A stretch of DNA of 64,000 nt from Pinus tabuliformis (GCA_031772625.1 CM062808.1:145939299-146003298); one strand, 5' to 3'. Shown: positions 23,591-36,360, counted from the stretch's first letter. Notes: a model not told the origin generated them from the sequence alone. Translations and numbers: made by a program.

Positions 23591-25129
23591 TGTTGAGGTA
23601 TAAAAGGTATCTTTTTAACTACTATTTATCCTACATTAATTATTAATCCAAGTACGATTTTTTATTTCAAGAGTGTACTTAGTCTAAGGCAGGAAATTTA
23701 TTCCAAGAGTAATGTTTTGCAGTACAATGTTTCAAATACAAGAGTAAACAGATGCTTGAAATAAATCTAATTGCAATTACAGGAAACTTAATGCTCTGAA
23801 ACTAAATCATTCACTCAGAAAACTACAACAATCATCAATCAAGGATGCAGTAGTAGTAACTCTTTCCTCTATCAACTGATGTAAATGAAATTAACCATAA
23901 ACAAGATCCTCAATATAAGAACGTAGACAGTAATAGCCAATGTCCTTTACATTTGTTGATCTTACACTCCACACTAAAGTAACTGATTGGAAATGAGAAC
24001 TAAATTAACTCAATAATGTTGCTAGAGAAAATGGAAAATACGCTCACTGCAATAACACTTAAAAGCATAACCAAATAATTGCAGGAAAGAAATGAACAAC
24101 AAAGCTATTTAAATAGAAATGGACAAAAAAGCTATATTAATTGAAATGAACAGCAAAGCTATCTTAGTCAAAATGAACAACACTATTTTAATGGAAATGA
24201 ACAACAATCTGTAATGAAAGGCGAGCCTTTATAACTGAAATGAATAACAATATAAGTTGTGAAGGATAATAATCTTGTTATGATGGAAAGGAACAACAAC
24301 GCGATTCAATCACATCTTATGCAATAAAACGATTCCATAAAATGTTAGAACAATAAACTGTAAAAACAGGAAACTGTAGAGCAATGTGATTCAAGGAAAT
24401 GAAAAGTAAATCAAACCATCACACGACTGGAATTGTAAAGTAATGGTACAAATAGCAAGTGGATCCACCAGGGCCAGGCCCTTAGCTGCTAGTGAAGCAC
24501 TGCCAGACTACTTTAGTATGAAGGAATGGAACAGCAACCGACTTATATATTAATCATGTGAAAAAGTTTACAAGCAATCATACTCTGTTTTGATTAACGA
24601 GAGTTGATGATCAAAGTAGCAATACACCAATAAGTTCTGCAAAATGATAATACATGCTCTCTGATTTCTACAACCGTTGTCCTTTCATAACAGCCAGGCG
24701 GACAAAACAAGAAAAAGAATATAGATGAGCTTTGAAGTAACGATCCCTCAGGATCAAAGGATCCTGAGGGATTCACTCTATCTTTTATCTCCAGTTATCT
24801 TTTTGTCTTCTTGCGCCGATGCCATGCTTTCCCTTTCTTTTCCTTGACTATGTGCTCCGTTCTCGATCTTCTTGTATGGATATGGCTTCCTGGCGAAGGG
24901 ACAACAGTTACTTCTACTTTGTCTTTTCCTCTCGAATGGTGGCTTTCCATTTCTTCTATTTTCTGTATAGAAGAAAAGACAATAACTCATTAATTTGTAA
25001 CAATCACAAATCTCCTTAATTCTACTATAATTCTTTGATATATTATCATTTTAGGAATAAAAGGAGTTGTGATAAAAGGAAAACATAAGGAAATAAATGG
25101 CAAATTCATACCTTTTCCATGGCTCAACA
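23591..25129 (-). repeat. 3' LTR of B (1539 bp)
   Basis: TGTTGAGG to GGCTCAACA; pairs with 36564-38099. It contains the tandem motif block at 24095-24225 and a palindromic CCCTCAGGATCAAAGGATCCTGAGGG near 24745-24775 (stem CCCTCAGGATC). Confidence 0.95.
24095..24225. repeat. LTR-internal tandem motif, 22-25 bp, about five copies
   Basis: Units like GAAATGAACAACAAAGCTAT repeat at 22-25-bp spacing, with TGAACAACA or TGAACAGCA as core. The partner LTR has the same block at 37060-37195, where it makes an artificial NEQQSYL-type peptide on the plus strand. B2's LTR carries TGGAACAGCA copies in the equivalent region. Confidence 0.8.
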
Positions 25130-25151
25130 CACCCCCCTGCTTACCCTTTTT
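25130..25151 (-). other. polypurine tract of B
   Basis: The minus strand reads AAAGGGTAAGCAGGGGGGTG immediately upstream of the 3' LTR start. Confidence 0.8.
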
Positions 25152-25279
25152 CATGCCCTCATGAAAACCATGTAATTTGCATGCAAAGCAGTTAGAGAAT
25201 AGGCTGGAGAGGGATTTTCATGAAGTGGTCTAAAACCATGATTTGCAGCTAAAACTTAAAAAATACGTCCTGTCTGTCC

Positions 25280-27923
25280 TTCAGGTAATTCATATATGGC
25301 CTTATATCTTGCTGCAGGATACCAGATAATAGGGCTTCAAAATCTACAACCTAGCCAATACGGTCCCTCCCTCAAGATGAGGTTACTATATGTGATTAGG
25401 TGGTCGGAAGCTAACTTAAAATTTTTGTAATCGAATGGCTCTCTATCCTGAATATTCTGATTGGAAGTCTTCCATCAAAGTTTAGCTACTACTACGGCAT
25501 GGTCTTTGATAGACAGGAAATATTCTACCCCTTGCTGGACAATTGTTTTGTGGATGGGTCCCAATGTCTGCATCACACCCTCATTTTTCATTAGGCTTTT
25601 ATGCTTAGTCCACAGTTGTAATGGGTTTTTCGATTCACCCCTAACCCAAAGGTCTAACCCATTTTCTTGTCTCTGAAAAGTGTTATGAGCCTTGAGCCAC
25701 TTTAAGTGGTTAACAACAAATGAAATGAATGCTTGAAACTAAACTGGACATCTCCCACAAAAGGACTGGAATTCTTCTCCATTTCCTCTTCCAAGATACA
25801 ATTATGCAAATAAAATTCACTAAGTAATCGCTAAACTTTTACTCCATAGTGTTTACAGCAATTTATAAAATCATCAATAGTTTTTAATTCTATAGGTTTC
25901 CCTGCCTTGATAGCTTTAATTTTTAACTGCAAATATCTTTCTAAGAAAAACAAAGCATAATTTTTAGCAAGGCCCTACATGCTAGGACATCTATATATAG
26001 AGAACAAAGAATATCCATTTGACTCCTGACTGTTTTTAGTCTATTCCTTACCTCTTCAACGTTTTCTTCTGCCTTCCGATATTTATCGAAGGTTTCTTCC
26101 TCTGCTGCATTGATGTCCCTTAATTGTTGATGTAACTCTTGGTATTTCTTCTTAGGAATAGTCTCTTCTTCGAGCTTTTCTATAGTCCGCTGAGCCTGTG
26201 CCAGATCCTCTTGGATTTTTACTACACCAGGGTCGTTATCCAACAACACACTTTTGGGTTGAAGAACTACCTGGGCTTTCTTATTATGATGTTTAGTCCC
26301 TATAGTCTATGTCTCCTTATCATGAAATGTCAGGTTGGTTGTACAGCTGGAGGACAGTGCCTTGGTCTGAACATATTTATTGCAAACTTGTGCATTATCT
26401 GTTTGGGCAGCTACGTCTGTAATAGTTGTGTGTTGTTCCTTGTTGTCTTGAATGAATATGGGCTCGATTTGAGTCTCTGTGGCCCTTTTATTATGGGGTT
26501 CAGTTTGGATGGCTGTATCCCCTATTTTTGGGGTTCTTTTAGAGATTTTCCCCCTTTTCAGGACCCTTATCTTCTATCTGAGTTGTTTTACTAAATTTGG
26601 CAGCTTTTTTGTTCCTTCTGCAGTCTCTTAATTTTATTCGTCTTTTTCTTCTTCTTGGGAGGAAGAGTTGTTTCCTTTTCTAGACTTGGTTTCTCAGCTG
26701 GGTTTTTTTCTTCCGGGACTGTGCCCTTGCCCTGGCTTGCCTCCATATTCTCTGTTTGGAACACATCTTCAGTGTTCATGTTATCCTGACTAGGTTCCTC
26801 AGGGGAGGTAACCCTAGTTTGCTCTGCCACTTCCTGGGAGGCTTCTGCTTCTTCCTCCTCATGCATTTCTTCGGATGTATCCTTGTTGTGGGCAGAGTGT
26901 TCCTGCCATTGCTCTGCCTCAATATTGAGGTTGAGCGGGCTCTGGGGTTGAATATACTCACCCATATTGTCCAAAATTTGGGCCAATTCGTCCTCCTTCA
27001 ATGGGTTATGTAGTTGACCTTCGCTAGAGGTTACGGGAAGTTCTGTTTCCTCCCCTTATTCTTCACTGGTGTGCTCAATTTCTTCCTCTTCCTGGTTTTC
27101 TCCTTCTTCGGGGTGCGGGGTTTCTCATATCCGGAACTATGTAATTCTAAGGGTTTGTTGCTGCTACCCCGGAGACTCTCAAACATTCCCCTGCATCTTC
27201 TTAATCTAGAGGACTGTTTGCGTTTTTGAGGTCTAGATGTTGTGCTGGTGTTCTTTTTTGCTTTGGGGCCTGTAAGGCCATTCCCCCATCTATTAAAAAT
27301 ACCAATTCTTCCCAACTAGTCTGTTGCTGAGTAGGATTATAACTAACTATTAATCGAATTAAAAAATGGTGGCTTACTACCATTCCTATATGACGAGATT
27401 TCCTTATGCTCCAAGCAGCGTCATGCAGTAAAAAATTTAAATATGCAGGTAAATTTACAGCACATCTCTATTTTAGTACTGCTAGTAATTTGAGGTGGCG
27501 TGGTCTTACCACATCCTTTCTCCCATCGCAGGTGATGTAGCTCTGCACTACTCTAGCTAGTTCTGTCCATGGTTCTCCTAGAGTTGCGGGCTGGACTCCT
27601 TTCCCTTTGACAGTTAGGTTCTGTCCCTCGTCCTGAAAGATGGCCATGGCATCTTGAAGTCTTACTTTCTTATGTGTCCATATGGGACCAACTGTTGGCA
27701 ATCCAGATACTTCTGCAATTACTGTATCTGTCACTGTTATTTTCCTTCCTCTTACTATGGAATTATCGCCCTGCAAATTCTGTGGAAATTCGGTAGCCAC
27801 AATTTCATGGGGCTGCTGTAATTGTGTAAAATAGGCGATCCATCCTGCTCTTACCAAAATTTCTCGTGCAGTGTCGGAAACTGTTAGTACCTATGGCTCG
27901 CTGCATACTGATCGACCTCCCAT
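25280..27923 (-). pseudogene. extra ORF of B (aORF-B): transposon-associated domain, acidic/basic linker, coiled coil
   Basis: ATG at 27923 (MGGRSVCSEP then TAG at codon 11). The frame to 27201 holds a folded domain: WIAYFTQL, GRKITVTDTVIAEVSGLP, VGPIWTHKKVRLQDAM, then after a stop CAVNLPAYLNFLLHDAAW. The V-SGLP-G pattern resembles the plant mobile or putative plant transposon domains found in retroelement ORFs (family assignment from memory). Frameshifts lead to a Lys/Arg-rich piece (27315-27031), an acidic then KKKKKTNKIKR piece (27001-26591), and a coiled coil (26249-25941). Full length would be near 880 residues. It occupies the env-like position of Athila elements, but I see no signal peptide or transmembrane segment. 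Confidence 0.6.
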
Positions 27924-29324
27924 TTTGTCTAAGTTCTGCACACTATTAATTTTACACAGCAATACACAGAGATAACAATGGAACAGAAAACTTTGCATGT
28001 TGGATAATATCCCAATACCGTTAAAAATTTCTATTAAGAGATCTGATGCAGTCTAGTACCTCCAAATAGGAAATTGACACATATGCAGGAGTATTTTGGA
28101 AGTCACCTGCGCCCCCCTGAAGTATGATAGGTCATCCTCGACCGATTTAAATGGAGGAGCAGGGTACTGGACGACAATCGTACGGTATAAAAAAGGAAAG
28201 GTGTACATATGCATGACAAAATCACAAAAAGTATCAAGTTGCTGAAATCGAGGCTTATGATGAAAATCGTGAATAGATATGGAGGTACTATGGAGTGATG
28301 TGAAAAAGGAAAAAGGATAGCTGACGTAGGTAAAATGCTTATGCGGTCCTCATCCCACTTAAACCGTTATGATTGATTTTAAATGATATTCATGCATAAA
28401 AGGTTAAAAAAGGAATTTGGGAACATAACCCCTTTTGAAATAAATATAAAGAAATAAGAAAAGGGTTTATAATTACTGTTGGTATTGAAAAATATGACTC
28501 CAATACTATTAGCAGAGCTCTATTGCCCATAGTTATTTGTAACCTTGACAAAGTTGCGTTTTCACCCTTGGAACCATAATATTTTATATATGCCTGGGAA
28601 AGTGCTTTCTGATGTCAGAATGGAGGCCATTGTGCTGGCTTGGTAACCAATTGGATCACAATGCCATTCACCAAGAAGGAGTGGAAGGTGGGCAGTTCGG
28701 CTCGTGATGAAACCTCCTGTTCCAAGGACTTTTATTTTTTTCGTTGTGCGCATTAGATCATATCCCTGGTGTGGTGGCCATAGTGGGAATGCCACTTCAC
28801 TGCATTCTTATGATCATGGTAGGCTGGCTCTTAATTAGACTCCCTATCCTCCATCTGACAAATCATAGAATTGTTAGTAATCATATAGATATATTTTTTC
28901 TTTCTTTTTCTTTTCTTTTATATAGCACTTCCTATTTATATGTAGAGGATGGTTCAACACTCCTTAAGAGTATGGATGGTGGAAGAAGTCTGAACATCTC
29001 AATAGGGGAGAATATGCCCTTATTCTTATTCAATAATAATAATAATAAGCAAAGAGAATTATGAGAATTAGGGAAGAACCAACATGATAACAATAATCAA
29101 TCAATTTAAGTTTTAAGTGAAGATAAATATAGCAAAGTGATATAGATAGTTGTGTCCTTTCCTTTTTCTTATTAGTACAAAGAAATCTCTTGAAATATGA
29201 CAATTTTTCTTTGATTTGCTTATTTCAGTAACTTCTAATTTTTGTTTCTTTGCATGTATTTGTATCTTTTCCTTGAAAGGATCATGAAGAAGGTAACATT
29301 ATTCACAAAAAATCTCAAAAAAAT
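27924..29324. other. non-coding spacer of B between extra ORF and hairpin array
   Basis: Only short frames with no recognised family. A weak array-like unit (GTTGTTC) begins at the left margin of the array. A simple AAT repeat lies near 29031-29047. Confidence 0.4.
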
Positions 29325-30410
29325 TGTTGTTCTTTAAGAGAAACAGTGAAAAATGCATTCAAAAAAGTGTTGTTCCTTAGATGGAACAACGACTGTTCCT
29401 TAAGGGAAATAGCAAAAAGAACATCTTCACACAAAACTGTAGTTCCTTTAAGAGGGACAACAAACGAAAGAAAAAGATACACGCGAAACTGTTGTTCCTT
29501 AAAAGGAACAGCAGCTATTCCTTAAACGGAACAACAAATAAAGCAAGCGCAAAATAAAATGTTGATCCTTTGGCAGAACAGCCTAGAAAACAATCCAAAT
29601 CGAAACTGTTGTTCCTTAGAAGGAACGATAGAAAGTAAAAAAAATGGCAGAAGAGTTGTTCCTTTTGAAAGGAACAACAAAAATAAATCGGGTGGAAGTG
29701 TTGTTCCTTAAGAGGAAAAACAAAAAAAATCGACGGGAGTGTTGTTCCTTTAAGAGGGATGGTTGTTGTTCCTTAAGAGGAACAACAACTTGTTCCCTCA
29801 GAGGAATAGCAAAAGGTAAACACGCAAAAGCATTATTCCTTAAGAGGAATGGCTATTGTTCCTTTGGAGGAACAATAGTTGTTCCTTAAGAGGAACAACA
29901 GAAAGATAAATACGCAGAAACACTGTTCCTTAAGAGGAATGGTTGATGTTCCTCTTAAGGAACGGTAACTATTCCTTAAGAGGAACAACAAAAATAAAAA
30001 TGCAGAGATGTTGTTCCTTAAGAGGAATGGTTGTTGTTCCTTAAGAGGAACAACAAACAAATATAAGCACGCAAGATTGTTGTTCCTTTAAGAGGAATGG
30101 TTGTTGTTCCTTAAGAGGAACAACAAACAAATATAAGCACGCAAGATTGTTGTTCCTTTAAGAGGAATGGTTGTTGTTCCTTAAGAGGAACAACAATTGT
30201 TCCTTAAGAGGAACAACATGAAAAATAAAGGCATGCAAAATTGTTGTTCCCTAAGCGGAACGGCTGTTGTTCCTTAAGAGGAACGATTGTTGTTCCTTAG
30301 GAGGAACAACACAAAAAATAAAATAAAAACCTTCTACTATTTTTTAAATGGAATGGTTGATGTTATTTTGAGAGGAACAACAATTGTTCCTTAAATGGAA
30401 CAACAGTAAA
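29325..30410. repeat. array of about 25-30 short hairpins, consensus TTGTTCCTTAAGAGGAACAA
   Basis: The unit is a near-perfect palindrome: GTTGTTCCT, loop TAAG, AGGAACAAC (9-bp stem). Complete or slightly damaged copies occur throughout, often back to back or separated by 15-45 bp of A-rich DNA. A 70-bp block is duplicated exactly (GCACGCAAGATTG at about 30068 and 30138). Left-end copies are more degenerate than central ones (29740-30310). The array lies between the pol stop (30557) and the extra ORF of B. Confidence 0.95.
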
Positions 30411-30556
30411 AAAGTATGTAAAAAAAAAACAGTTTATACAAGCGAAATTAAGGAGAAAAGCTTATGTACAAAACCCAAAAACAAAGGAATTGTTTAGTGA
30501 ATTAATGTTAAGGAGGAGTGATCTTCCTCAACAAGAATCTACATAGTGGAATCTTC

Positions 30557-31747
30557 TCATAATTGTTGGTAAAAGGATTCCCGAGTAAGCGGTTTATGGT
30601 AAAGTCGCACTCGATGACCGTTTGCTTTGAAAGAATGTCCAGATCCGTCAATGGTAGTTAATGTAATGGTGCCATTGTCATGCACTTTTTGTATCTCATA
30701 AGCTCCAAACCATCATGTCTGAAGTTTTTTGGGAAAATCCTGAAACCTAGAATCGTATAAGAGTGCCCAATATCCTGCATGGAAGATCTTCTTTTTAATA
30801 AGGGCGTCATGCCATTTTGCTCTCTGCTGTTGAATTAATACAATGTTTTGAAGAGCTGAGAGCCTAATTTCATCTAACTCATTGATTTGTTGTAATCTAT
30901 TAGTTTGGGCCTCATTTAAATTCAAACCCACCTCCTGTGTTGTTCTTAGTGTTTGAATTTCGAATTCAATTGGAAAGATGGGTTCTTTTCCAAATACTAA
31001 TTGATATGGTGAATACCTAGTGGTATTTCTCCACGTTGTTCAGTATGCCCACAAGGCTTCCCGCAATCTTGAAGCCCAGTCACGTCTGTGTGATTCAATA
31101 ATTTTTGTAAGTATTGCCTCTATCACCTTATTCATGCTCTCTACTTGGCCATTTGCCTGTGGGTGGTATGTGGTTGTAATTTTGTGCCAAATGTGGTAAT
31201 TTTTTAATGTTGCAACGATTTTATTACCTACAAATTGCAGTCCTCCATCTGTAATTATGTTCCTCAGGAGGCCATATCGCACAAATATTTGGAAAAGGAA
31301 ATGTATTACAGAGTCCTTTGTAGCTCTTGGAAGTACCTCTGCTTCAACCCATTTGGTAACATACTCTGTTGCAACTAGTATGTATGTTTTCTGATTTGAT
31401 GATGGGCTAATGGGACCAATAAAATCGAGCGCCCAGCACTCAAATGACTCGATTACTAACTATGGATTCAAAGGCATTTCATCAGACTGTCTAGGGTGTT
31501 CCACCCTTTCGCAACTATCATAGTCTTGAACAAACTTTTTAGCATCTTAAAAAATTGTAGGCCAGTAATAGCCTGTTTGTAAAACTTTATGACTAGTCCT
31601 ATGGTCTGTGAAATGTCCACCACATGGCCCGTCGTGGCATGCTTTCAAAATGTCAAATATTTCCTCTTCTCGGACGCATCGTCCGATGTGAATATCTACC
31701 CCTGTATGAAATAGGTAGCCCCTAATCCAAGAGAATCGGGTACCGCG
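30557..31747 (-). pseudogene. pol: integrase of B
   Basis: One minus-strand frame with a few stops, ending at TGA 30559-30557. In order: HHCC zinc-binding module (HDGPCGGHF ... DSC, about 31660-31530), the first catalytic Asp in WALDFIGPIS, the second in IITDGGLQF (about 31255), the Glu in NGQVESMNK (about 31150), then WAYxTTWRNT, YSPYQLVFGKEP and a C-terminal basic part ending FYQQL. The DDE triad is therefore present. Stops after PTIF, PLNP and LWAY break the frame. Integrase would insert the cDNA into chromosomes, leaving the 5-bp duplications seen here. Confidence 0.85.
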
Positions 31748-33363
31748 CTACACTATCTGTTTTCGTTCATTGGGCATTAGATGCTTGGGTAATTTACCTA
31801 CCGCTAAATAATTTGCAACATCAGCATACCATGGTGTCCTGATAGTAACATCAAACAAATGTTCATCTGGGAATTGATCTTCGACTACTGCTGCATCCGC
31901 TGGCTTTGGCATTCGTGAGAGAAAATCAACTACAAGATTCTCTTTTCCAGGTCGATCCTTTATTGTGATGTCAAATTCCTGCAATAAAATCAACCATCTT
32001 GTTACTCTACCATTTGTAACAGGTTTATTTGCTAAATATTTTATGGAAGAGTGATCTGTATATAACACTCCCGAATACCCAATTATATAATGTCTAAACT
32101 TATTTATAGGATGTATTACAGCTAAAAATTCTTTTTTAGTCACAATATAGTTTAATTCAATAGGAGATAGATTCTTGCTAATATAATAAATTGGAATGGA
32201 AAATTCCAATTTGGGCCCCTTAGCACGGGGGCTGTCGATACAAGCTTTTTCAGATCCTCAAAAGCACGGTCACACTTATCTGTCCAAATAAAATCAACAT
32301 TCCCAGTTAGTGCGTATAGAGGTGCAACTATTTGAGAAAAATGCTCTATGAATCTTCTATAATAACCAAAAAATCCCAGAAAAGTGTGTACCTCTGTTTG
32401 TGTGGTAGGAGTAGGTATTAACAAAATTATCTGAATTTTATCCGGATCTACCTGTATTCTAGTTGCTGAGATATAATGACCTAAGATAAGTCCCTTGGTC
32501 ATCATCATATGACACTTTTCATGGCTCAAGAAGATCCTGGTGGCAATACATATTTTCAGCACCTTTTCCAATGTTTCTAATGCTCACTCAAAATCATCTC
32601 CATAAGGTGTGAAATCATCCATATATACTTCGATCCCTTCATTTCTTAAATCTGAAAAGATGTTGAGGATCACCCTATCAAATGTGGTAGGGGCATTGCA
32701 TAGGCCAAAGGATAAGACTATGTAAGCAAATGTTCCCCAAGGATAGGTAAAAGTAGTTTTATCCTGATCTTCAAGGGCAATCTGAATCTGATTGTATCCA
32801 CTAAAGTCATCTAGGAAAGAAAAGAATTTCTTTCCTGCTAATGTGTCTAATACCTGATCAATGAATGGAAGGGGAAAGTGGTCTTTCTGGGTTGCTTTGT
32901 TCAATTCTCTATAGTCTACACATATGCGCCACTTCCCATTCTTCTTTGGCACCACTACTAGTGGAGAGACCCACTTGCTATCAGATATTGGGTAAATAAA
33001 GTTTACATCCAAAAGTTTTTGTAATTCAGCTTTCACAATATCCTTAAGATGAGGGTTTAATCTCCGTTGGGGTTGGCGAACGGGTCTAGCATCCTTTTCT
33101 GTATAAATGTGGTGCGTACACAACTGGGGATCAATTCCTTTCATGTCTGGGTAATCCCATGCAAAAGCTTCCTTATATTTTCTCAGTGGTTGGACCAGCT
33201 TTTCTTCTTGTTCAGCAGTGACATTTTTGTTAATGTTAAAAGTTTTTCCTGGTTCAATTTCTATGGTTTTGTTGTTGTAAATGGAGATGGTGGGTATTGA
33301 TTGATCATGAGTGTCTTTCAGGGCATCTTCTTCTACATCATTATCAAATGCTGCCTCAATCAT
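31748..33363 (-). pseudogene. pol: reverse transcriptase and RNase H of B
   Basis: RT frame 33363-32584: FAWDYPDMKGID, SPLVVVPKKNGKWRICVDYRELNKA, KDHFPLPFIDQ, FSFLDDFSGYNQI, FGLCNAPTTF, and the catalytic YMDD at residues 247-250. A stop at 32584 follows, then the thumb/connection continues in the same frame (32571 on; TFLGFFGYYRRFI). RNase H resumes in a shifted frame at about 32209: YYISKNL, VTKKEFLAVI, LYTDHSSIKYL, RWLILLQEF. The first 30-40 residues of RNase H with the first catalytic Asp are missing at the shift. The LNKAT/KDHFPLPFIDQ style is Athila-like. Copies RNA to DNA in the intact family. Confidence 0.9.
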
Positions 33364-34488
33364 GTGACATTGTAAATGGGATCTGGTTTTTGGTTGGTTA
33401 ATGAAGCTATTAATAATGTCATCCTATGTTTGGTCTTTAAATTCAAGGGCATCTTCAATGGTTAATGGTGATCTAATGTTTTCTGTCAGGTATGATACAG
33501 GTTGTTTCTTTGTTTTAATTATTGTGAGGCTAGGTTGGGCTAGAGGGTATAAGGCTAAATTCTTGACATTACTCCCTCTTGCTATAGTCATGCTGCCTTG
33601 TCGGCAGCCAATGTAAGCATCAACAGTTGCTAGCCAAGGTCTACCTAAGATTAAAGGGTGTCCATCCGGTCGGTTTTTGGGATTAATAATCAGAAATTCG
33701 GCAGGTTATTCCCAGGAGTCTACAGATACCATTACATCATGTAGTGTGCTTTCTGGCCTAACTGCCAATCGATCAGCCAACTCCAATAAGGTTATGGCTA
33801 GGTCTAATGATGTAATGCCAAGGTTTTGACAAGTGGTGGTTGTTAAATATTAATTGCAGCTCCTAAATCAACTAAGGCATTTGGGAAGGAGCATCCATTG
33901 ATTTGCACCATAACTATAGGATTGCCTTGGTCCTCATATTTTACAGGTGCTTCTCTTCCTGATAGTAAGTCAGATAGGATGCCGACTACTTGGATAGTTG
34001 GGTTATTTGTTATTCTCCTCTTTGGCTTTTTTATACATAATTATTTGATGGTTTTTGCATAAATTGGGATATCTTGGATAGCTTAGAGGAGTGGAATTTT
34101 TATACACAAATTTTTTAGTTCTCCCATAAGATCAAAATCAGGATGTTCTATTGGGTGCAGTATGATCAATCATTCTGGAATGGAGGAGAAGAGGGGGTTG
34201 CTTGTTCATGCATTTGTTGTCTAACCAAATTCTCTTCTTATAGTGTTTGTTCTAAAGGTAACAAGTTTTCAGCTTGATCAGTTTTGTCTCCCTCTATTTC
34301 TATTATGCGCCCAGATCTTCATTGAATGTCCTTGCACTCCCTTAATTCGGTTTCTAGCTTTGGTCCTTTGATTATTTGAAAAAATTGAACCGGTCTATTT
34401 TTGGGTTCAAGTTTGGTTGGGATGGGAGTTGTAGTCTTAAGTTAGTTTGGGGATTTTTTTGCAATGTATAAGGTGCTGGCAGTGTAGG
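33364..34488 (-). pseudogene. pol: protease region of B
   Basis: The translation is damaged by many stops in its 5' half (34488-33850), so the catalytic Asp motif cannot be read. The 3' half is clear: LGITSLDLAITLLELADRL, STLHDVMVSVDSW, HPLILGRPWLATVDAYIGC, the C-terminal part of an Athila-type aspartic protease with the LGRPWL flap-strand motif. It lies between gag and RT as expected. Confidence 0.7.
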
Positions 34489-36360
34489 TTAAGGGAGAGG
34501 AATCATTCTAGCTGGCTGATTTATCGATATTTGCCAGTTTGATAGCCAGGTTTGACTTTGCGAGGTGGAGGGTGACCATTGTGTTGGATATGCATTGTTT
34601 TTCCAAAATGGTGGACAGTAAGGAAAGTTCGGCCAGTTGGTTTGATTTGTTTGATTTTGCCATGATGATATGGGAAATGGTTGTTGTGACCAGCTAGGGA
34701 AAGGTGGGTGATTCTGCCATATTCCATTATATTGTTGAGTGTTATATTGAGGAGGCTGAAAAGAAGAGGATGGATCAATGGGCATACCTATTTGTCGTGG
34801 CTGCCACTAGCGGTGCTGATTGAGTAGGTAAACCGGTTCTATTTCTTCTTCTGCTTCCTTGTAAACTACTTTCAATCCCGGGAGTGAGGGGCAGCTTTCT
34901 GTGGAGTGATATTTCGTGTAGATGGCATAGACTTGGACTGTATCCAACATACACTCTTTGTGGTTGTGTTTCTTTCTACATCTGGGGCAGAATATTGCCA
35001 AATTTTGCTCTGCTTCTGCTTGATTTTGTTTAGCTTGCATGATGTCGAACTGCGTTGACAGCGTCCCTAGAATATCAGTTTTGAAATCTTCTAGTAGATT
35101 ACCAATTTCTACGCAGGTTATACCTCCACTGGGGACCTTACTATCCCTTGTGATCATGTCACGTTCTACTGGCTTTAGTCTTGTGCTGCCTCTCGAACTC
35201 TTGATACATAAATCAATGGCGTCAGCAAAATTTCCCTGATATATGTCACCTTTGCCCATAATGTTTAATGTTTCAACCCATTGTTCTTTCATCCCTTTAA
35301 TTAATGTATATTTTAACACATTGTCAGGAAAGGGTGAAGATGCATAAGTAGATCTCTGAAGTTTGTATTGAAAGTGTTCTACATATTCTTCTACTGTTTC
35401 ATTAGGTCTTGCTATCATTTGAAATATTTCATCCTTTAATTCTCTGGACCTACAATAATCCTAATATTTATTTAGAAAAGCACCTTTCATCTGATCCCAG
35501 TCATTTATAACACCCCCACCTAACCCCATAAACCATCGTAAAGTTGCTCCTTTTAATGTGGAGGGAGATAGTTTTAGTTTTTGGGGATCGGTGGTATAGT
35601 CATACCCCCGACATAATACATCAAATTCAAACAGAAATGCATCTGGCTCTTTTGATGTTAGGCCATGGAATGTAGGAATATGTTGGAGAGGAATGGCCTT
35701 CATAGGTGCATTAACTGCAGTGTCCACAATGGGATATTGTAGTGTGGAATTTTGAGGTGTTTGCTAGTTCTGGGCCATTTGATAAAATATGTGTCAATAT
35801 CCTTCTGGGATTTCTAGGGAGTTATTCCTAGGCTGACTAGAATGAGTAGGGATGTCCTTCACAACACTTCCTCGGTCTGGGATAATGAGTGTTCCTTGCT
35901 GAATTATTATCTGTGGGGATTTTGGTTCTTCAACTTTGTTTTGGATGATCTTGACAACACTTCCCTTATCTGGGCTGCTTAGTGTTTAAACTACTCCAAG
36001 AGTGGATCTTGGTTCTTTTATTTCCCCTGTTTCTCCTCCTCCTTCGCAGAGGTTACTAGAGTTCCCTTCTTGTAAAGAAATTGGGCGAGAATTCTCAATT
36101 TCTTGAAAATCTTGCTCAGTCTCTTCTGTTTGGCTATGCACCTCAGCAAAGGCTACAGATGGTGATTCTGTGGCCCGAAGGGAGCTAGTAGGTTGTCTAG
36201 AAGCAATTTTACTAGGGCCTACTGATGATTGAGATTTAGCTTTCTTAATGATATCGTCTATAAAGGTAGATCGACCAAGGGTCACCGGTCCCTTAGCTTT
36301 GTCAGGTTTGGGTAATGATTTTGGATTCTTTTCAGGCTTCTTCTGCTTAGTCATGCACAC
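34489..36360 (-). pseudogene. gag: gag of B
   Basis: ATG at 36360; the frame is kept to 34489 with about five in-frame stops and no frameshift. Parts: Lys/Ser-rich leader (36360-35986), capsid core starting IPTFHGLTSKEPDAFLFEF and WFMGLGGGVINDW (35670-35460), then ETVEEYVEHFQYKL. Two CX2CX3HX4C knuckles follow near 34990-34880: CPRCRKKHNHKEC, and a second with two Cys changed to Tyr (YAIYTKYHSTESC). The tail (34785-34489) is rich in Gln, Pro, Trp and Asn. Stops include one after FLNKY. Gag would form the virus-like particle. Confidence 0.85.

Noticed and set aside
25280-27923. Envelope glycoprotein in B (Athila env-like position)
   Set aside because: No signal peptide, no transmembrane segment and no furin-like site were seen; the product looks nuclear or cytosolic with coiled coil, so env is not claimed.
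29325-30410. CRISPR-like appearance of regularly spaced palindromic repeats
   Set aside because: Spacing is irregular (0-45 bp), spacers are A-rich and not unique, repeats are divergent, and the array lies inside a plant retrotransposon with no cas genes.
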